Below are positions 20,667 to 27,661 of a stretch of 27,661 nucleotides of DNA, in pieces. The position numbers and the translations under genes are program-made. Each line of letters begins with the position of its first letter. Positions within the stretch are counted from its first letter, which is position 1. The notes under the pieces were generated by a model, which ran no database searches, was not told the DNA's origin, and saw nothing but the letters and a program-made list of their open reading frames with translations. The DNA is taken from positions 155,791-183,451 of the forward strand of contig JH152824.1 of NCBI GenBank assembly GCA_000226015.1, given 5' to 3'. This DNA is from Mnemiopsis leidyi (taxonomy: Eukaryota; Ctenophora; Tentaculata; Lobata; Bolinopsidae).

Positions 20667-21875
20667 TTTCTTCAGTGTCATTTAGTAATTAAGGGCCCTG
20701 TTAATGTGTGCTTGGATATGTATTTTGTTAATAGCCACAAAATTTTAAAAATTTTGAAGTTTTGATTTTGATTTCACTGTGCAGCAGAATTTTTGATATG
20801 GTATACATAATGCATAATTTTTTTTCAAGTTTATCAATTATTGTTAAGAAGATTATTGTTAAGAACTTATTTTGTTAGGAACTGTGACCAGGCTCTCACT
20901 TCCATGAATCAATAAAAATTATCTGTTGGAAGGTGGATGGGGAGAGTGTTAGACAAAGATAAACTCTGTAAATTTTGGGCTACAAAAGATATAAAAGTAT
21001 TAGGTCAATGTACCATAACCCATATCTACTAAACTTATGAACTTCCACACACTACCTTGAATGGTACACTCGCTTGCCATGCTTTTGGCTTCACCAACAC
21101 CTGTACACTACTCTCCTAAGTGAATGTCAATGTGTAAATACCAAATCTACACAAATCCAATAATAAAACAAATCTGTATCTTTTAAGCCATACCAATTGT
21201 CTCTTCTTCCAATCTATTTAAAACACTTCCAATAACATGTAACATGATGTAATGTGACTTGTTTACCTCTGTACTATAACTCACTAATTGTTGTTGTCAA
21301 TGTTGAGACCCCCTCACTTGACTTAGAAGACAACCGTCTCAAGATCACTTGCACTATGTTCCACCTGTTGTACACCAAGTACTGTTACTGCACTGCAAAA
21401 ACAAAATCCCGGGAAAGTGTAAACTCAGTACACTTCACAGTAACCAAGAACTAAACCTAAAACTACTAGAAACTAGTAGAAATTAAGAAACAGAAAGTAA
21501 CTGATGGTACAAACACACAGACTAAATAATTACAGCTAAACTCTCCAGGCTGATCACTTACACTGATCTACCTACAGCTCTTAGGTGTCAGATCCCTACT
21601 CTGTTTTCTGCTGTTTGTAAGTCCCTATTACCATGGCTGTTCCCTTGAACCCTTGCTAGATATTAGGCTATATAGTTAAACAATTATTAATATTATCTAA
21701 AACAAGATACATAACAACATTTTCGACTGGGAAACTCGCTAATTAAACTTAATGGAAAACAAAACATCAATACCACATTTTTATTTATGAAAGTTCTTTA
21801 GCTTGTATGTTCTGTCAAGGGTTCTTGCAACTGATTTTTTCACCAACTAACTTCATTCCTCATTGAATAACAGGT
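20667..21875. other. VPS36-SOD intergenic region
   Basis: No supported gene. The left third is the likely VPS36 3'-UTR. The right end (21830-21873) looks like a strong 3' splice region: ccaactaac branch-like sequence, pyrimidines, then aacag immediately before the SOD start. Confidence 0.55.
20911..20916 (+). terminator. Candidate polyadenylation signal AATAAA for VPS36
   Basis: Canonical AATAAA about 245 bp after the VPS36 stop, the first one on the plus strand. Common by chance in AT-rich DNA. Confidence 0.4.
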
Positions 21876-22631
21876 ATGCTCGTTTGTGCAATTCTACTAG
21901 TTGCAGTACAACCTCTCAACACACTCAGAGCCAGTTGTACTATGAAGCTGCATAATAATGGAACAGATATTGGGGAAGTATCATTTTCCTCGGGATCGGG
22001 AAATACTCAAGAGGTGTCAGTATTTCTCCAGACTGACCCATCAAAAATTCCCCAAGGATATTATGGCCTTCATGTCCACACCTTTCCAGTGATAGAATTT
22101 GACTGCAGTTCCTCATCTACAGGTGATCATTTTAATCCCAAAGGAAACAGACACGGGAGTCCCCTTTCTAGTGCAAATGATAGGCATGTTGGAGATTTTG
22201 GAAATATCAGAGCTGGTGAACGAGGAGAAATTAACTATCGTGGAACCTACATGGTCAATCCAGGAAAAAAGATTACTGCTTCTGCACTTCTTGAGCCAGT
22301 TGTGTACTGTGAGCCCTACAAGGTAGTTAAAACGGTTATAAGAGAAAAGAGAAGCAATAAAAAGGAAAAACGTGGGAAGAAACGAAGAAGGAAAAACAAA
22401 AAAGTAAAACTTGAATACATAAAACAGGACTGTTACCAACCCAAATGGCTCCAAGTTGAGGCCAGTATCAAATCACCTCTTTTCCGTCTTGAAGGTGAAG
22501 ATTCCATTGTAGGAAGAGCTGCTGTTATTCATGCACACGAAGATGACCAAGGGAAAAGTGGGACAGCAAAGAGCACGAAAACAGGAAATGCTGGAAAACC
22601 TATCGCATGCTGTACTCTTCAACTTGTCTGA
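21876..22631 (+). CDS. Secreted Cu/Zn superoxide dismutase with a basic internal insertion
   Basis: 251 residues, starting with a hydrophobic signal peptide (~1-19). It converts superoxide to peroxide and oxygen. Metal ligands are all present: copper His66, His68, His85, His219; zinc His85, His93, His104, Asp107; the bridging Asp is Asp223. Cys77 and Cys245 match the intrasubunit disulfide. Two oddities. First, ~75 residues are inserted between GEIN (117-120) and SPLFRLEG (200-207), with 16 of 23 residues basic at 156-178, a furin-type REKR-S at 156-160 and two extra Cys (145, 186). Second, the active-site Arg (human Arg143 in GNAGSRLAC) is replaced: here GNAGKPIAC puts Pro242 there. No coding intron. 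An acceptor-like aataacag ends 2 nt before the ATG, so an upstream exon is possible. Not an ordinary cytosolic SOD1. Confidence 0.9.
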   Translation: MLVCAILLVAVQPLNTLRASCTMKLHNNGTDIGEVSFSSGSGNTQEVSVFLQTDPSKIPQGYYGLHVHTFPVIEFDCSSSSTGDHFNPKGNRHGSPLSSANDRHVGDFGNIRAGERGEINYRGTYMVNPGKKITASALLEPVVYCEPYKVVKTVIREKRSNKKEKRGKKRRRKNKKVKLEYIKQDCYQPKWLQVEASIKSPLFRLEGEDSIVGRAAVIHAHEDDQGKSGTAKSTKTGNAGKPIACCTLQLV

Positions 22632-23595
22632 ACTTAAGACATGATTGTAAGGTGTTAAGTCGACAAATGGATGATTTGGAATTTTGAAAAAATCGATGTT
22701 TGGAGTTTTTGTGGCTGTTGCGGTTATCTACAATCATTTTAATATACCTGTGCGAATCTTGGTGGCCGATTTTATGAGGCAAGGTAAGATTAAAGTTATG
22801 TAAGTTGTGGATAATTATAAGGTTCACACAATCAATTGATGTATTTCATTACCATGAATTTTATTGTGAGATTTTTGACAATCGCATTTGAAGCCGTAAG
22901 CTTTAAGATATCTAAATTGAGTTAGGAGTTTCCACACAAAAAAATGTGGACTAAAACACATTTATATTTTATACTGTACAGTGTCCATGTTTGTACCAAG
23001 TTTACACTGTAGAAACATCCATAAAACTGTACAAAAATAGCTTTAAATTATTATTCACTAGTATTGTGTTCATAGATTACCTTAATATCACTCGGGTTGA
23101 CTTAGGTTGATTTGCGCAATTATAATCCATGTGAATCTTATAATTGGGTATTGCTTAAAATCAACATTTTATTTTTGTAGAGTTTTTAAACTGCATGTTT
23201 ATGCCTGTATAATCAATGCAGGATTTCAGATTTTTATTGGTTATACGTTTTTAACGGGTTGTTTGTTACTGTTGCCTAACACTAAATATATATACTTTTA
23301 TAGGATTTTGTTATAAAAAATCTGATAATTTATTATCATTGCTGATGTAATAATCTGGATTGTAATTATATCATGTATTATTTTACTAATATTACATATC
23401 AATTTTAATCGTTTTTGAAATCCGAGCTTATCAAGATAAGTTTTAAATAACAGTTTGCAAAAACTCTAATTTGCAATTCTCATTTCAAGCCTGTCAGATT
23501 GGCCGAAATGCTCCTTACCGAATCTCTATTTCTATCTGATCAATTCTAACCACTGCTAAATTTGTTTAGCAAAGTTAAAGGAGTGAGAGGAGTTG
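22632..23595. other. SOD-BRG1 intergenic region
   Basis: AT-rich, no supported gene on either strand. It contains the SOD 3'-UTR and the BRG1 promoter or 5'-UTR. An acceptor-like tttgtttag ends at about 23570, 26 nt before the BRG1 ATG. Confidence 0.55.
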
Positions 23596-26500
23596 ATGAC
23601 CCCAACTCCGCAGCCAATGACAGCCACACCAGGTATATGGTCTTAGTTCCTCTGAGCCAATTTTTTCTTCACCAGACTAGAACATTCACAATTATTCATT
23701 TTTTGCAGTTTTTAAATAATTTACTCACCTTTAGCTCAATAAAACTTTAATCCCTACACCCAACACTTACAGGTGGAATGCTGTCGCCCAGTGGTTCTAT
23801 AGCGTCGCCCCGACAGTCGCCTGGTCCAGTGACTCCACAGGCTATGACGCCACAGCCTAGTATGACACCGTCCCCAGGAGGCCCAGCTGGACATGGCCCC
23901 CACACTGCACCTCAGTCACCTGCACATTATCCCAGGGTTTGTGGTTTTTAATTATTTTTTCTCTCTAACGTTATAGTGACATGTACTGCACATAGGTACA
24001 AGGTTTAATTATAAAATAAGATTAATATCTTATTTCCTAAATATCGTGTAGTTATGAACATGGTAGAGCCTTTTAACAATAACTATTGTCTGAAGATGTA
24101 ACTTGGTTGCTAGGACAGTTTGAAAAGTCGGTAATATTTTCCCGCTTAACCTACATAAATTAACATTCGCTCAATATTACAGCATCCAGTCCCTCACCAG
24201 CATCCAGGGCCTCACCCAGGTGGGCCCCACCCTCCCCACGGAACGCCAGGGCCCCACCACGGACCACCGGGCCCACACGGTCCCCCTCATGGACCTCCTC
24301 CACCTCACGGACCGCCACAAACTAGCGGAGGTCCGCCCCCCCTCACACCCCCCTGTGTATCCTGCTAGAGTTCAGTTCGCTCAGCATCAGTTCAACTTGG
24401 TATGTGGTGAATTTTTCTTTTGTGTAGGAAACATGTCAATAAAACTCTAGCTGGAACTTGATAGTTCTTCTACAATGAAATTAAGAAGTAGGAACGAGTT
24501 AGTACCCAGATTTTTAAACTAACTTAAAGTAAAATGAGAATTTTCTCTTAAAACTTAAAGGTAAAGACTTCGTTATCAATCTAATTTGCTATCCCCACCC
24601 AACAGTTGCGAGCGCAGATCTATGCGTACAAACTACTGTCTCGCAACCAGCCTCTCACTGATCACGTGATGGCAGCTCTACATGGGAAGCGTGTTCTTAT
24701 GACACCCGGTTCTGGTTAGTCTAGTTCCTGCTTCTGTAGTTCCTGATAAATCTAGTAAATAAAAGGGCATACAGTAAAAAGATTGCCTTAGCTTGATTAT
24801 CTATTGTGTAGCTGTTCAAGCTCCAACTGGCCAATCCCTGTTTCCAGAAAAGCCAAACCGGTAACGGTAAAAATCTGCAGCTGTGATCTTAATTGATATT
24901 CCACCCAAACCATCAAACCTAAACCTCTACCCTGCAGGTCCAGGAACTGGCCCCCGTATGCCGGGTCCTCCTGTCCCATATCCAGCTACATCCAGCGCAG
25001 CGCGAAGATCTCCCGGACCTCCTCCATCCTCCGGTCCTATCTCTGAGAACAGCAACTCTTCTACAACTGACAATTCTCCTACCAGGTATTTCAGAGTGTT
25101 GTGTTTTTGTTGTTTTGATGATTTATTAACGTAGCTGACAATTTAAAACGGTACAAACTACAAAGTACTTCAAGTGTCTCTGGGGTTAGCCTCTCAGCAA
25201 ATAAAACTTCCACCTACCCACTCCATAACGAGTTTTGCTGCCCAGTACCCCGAACCGGACAATGGAGAAGACGGAGACCAGCACTCCCCAGACCCCCAGT
25301 ACTCCCGTCTCCTCCTACCGACCTCCTATACCGATACCTAAACAAACTAGACTTACTGTACAGAAGCCTCCAATCGGCCGCTGCGCTGGTTTGTCCTCTT
25401 ATTGTTGTTATATAACTACAATTCGGTTGCACTTTTATAAAATACAGTATCGCAACTTATTAAACTGAGATTTTTTAGTTTTGTTCGGCCTGTGTTTTAT
25501 AAGATATTGTGATTAAGGAATTTTGTCTATACAATGTTTCTATGATATGATATTTAAATTTTAACATGATAAACTGTACTGCTCTGTGAAATATGATTCT
25601 TTTTTATTTCTGGATGCTTAAACTGTTTACATATTGTAGGTCGATATATTATTTTAGCTGAGCTCTAAAATTTCTCCAGGAATAGATCCTCAGGATATAC
25701 TGAAGGAGCGAGAATACCGAATATCACAACGTATGGCACTACGTCTTAAGGAGCTCGAAACATACGGTGATATTGAAAATGACAGTCTCAAAGTTAGAGC
25801 TAACATCGAAGCAAAGGCCATCCGACTGATCGAGTTTCAAAAAAAGGTATGTCCAACAATGATCTTGAAACCGACTGATAGATTATTGGCATAAAGATGA
25901 CCGTACAATGGTCAAAATTTTAGTAGCTAGTTAAATCATAGCCTTGATTAAAATTTCTGTGTTGAACAGAACTTGATAGAATGAACATTGTGGATGAGTA
26001 GAATAGCTGTACTTGAGAAGTACACACAATTTTACCTAGCATATAATACATCCTAGCTCAGCCTGGGTGAAACTCATCTTTTCAATATCACTGCAGAGAT
26101 TGAGCATTGTGCAAATCTAATACAGCTAATGACTTTTCACTAAACTTTAAAATTATCTTTCACGTCGACGCATCATAGTTGCGGTCTATTCTGAGGTCTA
26201 AATGCAATAAGTAAATTATGTAAAAATCAAAACTTAAAATGGCAATTGGAACGACCTGCAATTGTATTATGGTAGTCGTGAAATTTAGACAATCGTATCA
26301 GAACTTTATCAGACTACTGATTACTGTCAAATCGTCTCCCACACATAATCTGCAATCTTGTAATTCAGCTAGAAATTTCCACCTTGACTGAACGTTAAAT
26401 TGTGCAGGTGCGAAAAGAGGTGCTTAGTTGTATGCAGCGAGACACAACACTTGAGACTGCTTTTAACTCTAAGCTTTACAAGCGGTTAGTCTATGAGCTG

Positions 26501-27202
26501 TGATGTATATTTATAATAAAGTGTAGTGATAGATATCTCGAGATAGATATGGATGTGATATTTACACGGTATGTAATATATCTATCAATTCCACCAAGAA
26601 AATTCGAAGGAATTTGCCAATCAGATCAGAATCAAAATTTACGGAAAAACTTCGTTAGATGGATTTATGATAACTGTAGTTGATGTCATGTTATTCGTCT
26701 CCAAAATTGTTGATGTAATACGGTGTGACTCAGGGCTAAGAAACAGTCCCTCCGAGAAGCGAGAGTTACTGAGAAACTAGAAAAACAGCAAAAGTTGGAA
26801 CAAGAACGCAAGAAGAAGCAGCGACATCAGGAGTTCTTGAACGGTGCGAATTTGAGATGTTTTTCTCGGCAAACGCGTTGTTTAATATTACCAAATTAGG
26901 TTGTTTAGCTTAAAGTATTCAATAAAAGTAAGTAAAGTACACGCATTTCCAGTTAATACTCCATTTACAGTAAAAAACATTCAAATCATTCAAATTAAGA
27001 TTAGTTTTAAATTTTGCACTACGATAACTAAATCTTTACAGCTGTGCTACAACACGCTAAAGACTTCAGAGATCACCACCGACAAACGCAACACAAAACA
27101 CTGAAAGTTGCTAAAGCTGTGAGGATATACCACGAGAACGCCGAGAGAGAGGAGAAGAAGGAGAGGGAAAGAATCGAGAAAGAACGTCTTAAACGTCTCA
27201 TG
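23596..27202 (+). CDS. SMARCA4: BRG1/BRM-type SWI/SNF ATPase, N-terminal exons only
   Basis: Ten coding exons: 23596-23632, 23773-23936, 24183-24399, 24606-24714, 24938-25085, 25246-25388, 25680-25846, 26408-26484, 26734-26843, 27042-27202, about 444 residues before the gene leaves the window. It is the catalytic subunit of the SWI/SNF (BAF) remodeller in the nucleus. Seen: a Pro/Gly/His-rich start like BRG1; a QLQ domain spanning exons 3-4 (FAQHQFNL then [17 protein letters not shown]); then [12 protein letters not shown], the RRDTALET-like [17 protein letters not shown], and the HSA region ([42 protein letters not shown]), which binds actin-related proteins. The helicase and bromodomain lie beyond. 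All junctions keep phase except exon 3, which is one base too long: a slip in a C run at 24336-24342 or 24348-24353. Invertebrates usually have one gene for BRG1 and BRM, so the symbol covers both. Confidence 0.94.
25847..26407 (+). other. Intron 7 of the BRG1-type gene
   Basis: The longest complete intron of this gene in the window (561 bp). AT-rich, no open frame or repeat that I can support. Confidence 0.75.
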
Positions 27203-27661
27203 GTAAGGAATATTAGAATTACTGGTAAATGTATAAATTGACCAAAACCCAAAACTTGGGTGTATGTGACCGCTTTTTAGAGACCCTCGATTAAATCGCT
27301 ATAAAAAGTATCGCAGCTTAATAAACAACGTTATCTAAATGCGTTAAAAAGGTGTGATATCGAAAGTTCTGACCGCTATTTCTTAACTCGAAAACGGTCG
27401 CTTGCTTTGGCCGTCACGCCATTTGTCACGCTCATCAAATTGTTCGAAAAAATTTTCAGCTCAAAGAAAGATTGTTAACGCTTTGTACTGAAGTTCGAAT
27501 ATTCAGCATGAGGCAGTTATGAATTTGAAGTTGTTCTCTGAGCACTAAAGTGAAGCTAAAATTACAGGTCAACTTGCGGTAGGTCAATATGGACTGCCTA
27601 CAATTACTGAACTTCGGCTATTTAACAGTTTAACTTAGATAAGCAGTAACTTAGATAAGCA
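27203..27661 (+). other. Start of BRG1 intron 10, running off the window
   Basis: Begins with gtaagg after KRLM. The next expected segment (AEDEEGYRKL in human) is not found before the right edge, so the intron exceeds 459 bp. No other feature seen. Confidence 0.7.

Noticed and set aside
22113..22454. 113-codon minus frame inside the SOD gene
   Set aside because: Antisense shadow of the SOD coding frame; the Phe/Leu runs mirror the Lys/Arg-rich codons.
24220..24450. Plus frame open through BRG1 exon 3 in an alternative reading
   Set aside because: Its first half reads the Pro/His-rich codons out of frame. The Pro/Gly/His frame is continuous with exon 2 and varies at third positions, so a base slip explains the data better.

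Overview
This is nuclear DNA from an animal with a compact, AT-rich genome. Most genes are split by short introns (roughly 100-400 bp) with gt/ag borders. Proteins encoded here (glutaryl-CoA dehydrogenase, RPL38, METTL4, VPS36, BRG1/SMARCA4, UBX-domain proteins) resemble human counterparts closely enough to align from memory. There are no bacterial-style operons and no CRISPR array. Introns, gene density and base composition suggest an invertebrate, possibly a non-bilaterian, but the sequence alone does not fix the phylum.

Layout. 1-3714: a minus-strand glutaryl-CoA dehydrogenase gene (GCDH), cut by the left edge, with a plus-strand secreted BPI/LBP-like gene nested inside its largest intron. 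3995-5778: two minus-strand genes with no coding introns, RPL38 and METTL4. 6847-9233: a seven-exon minus-strand gene for a methyltransferase-like protein with an unusual DPY-repeat, Asn-rich N-terminus. 10497-16699: two tandem minus-strand UBXN7-like genes (UBA + UAS + UBX), with an unidentified candidate exon between them and a fold-back repeat in the second. 17680-18800: a CpG-rich block of diverged direct repeats. 19548-20666: intronless VPS36 (plus). 21876-22631: an intronless secreted Cu/Zn superoxide dismutase with a very basic internal insertion (plus). 23596-27202: the first ten coding exons of a BRG1-type chromatin remodeller (plus), running off the right edge.

I reconstructed all split genes by hand from splice-site consensus and reading phase. 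Every junction listed keeps frame, except one +1 slip in a poly-C run of the BRG1 gene. Most genes are unrelated housekeeping functions: lysine/tryptophan catabolism, translation, RNA/DNA adenine methylation, p97 adaptors, ESCRT-II and SWI/SNF. The most unusual items are the dismutase insertion and its substituted active-site arginine, the methyltransferase-like gene, the discordant intron positions of the two UBXN7 copies, and acceptor-like AGs just 5' of many start codons.
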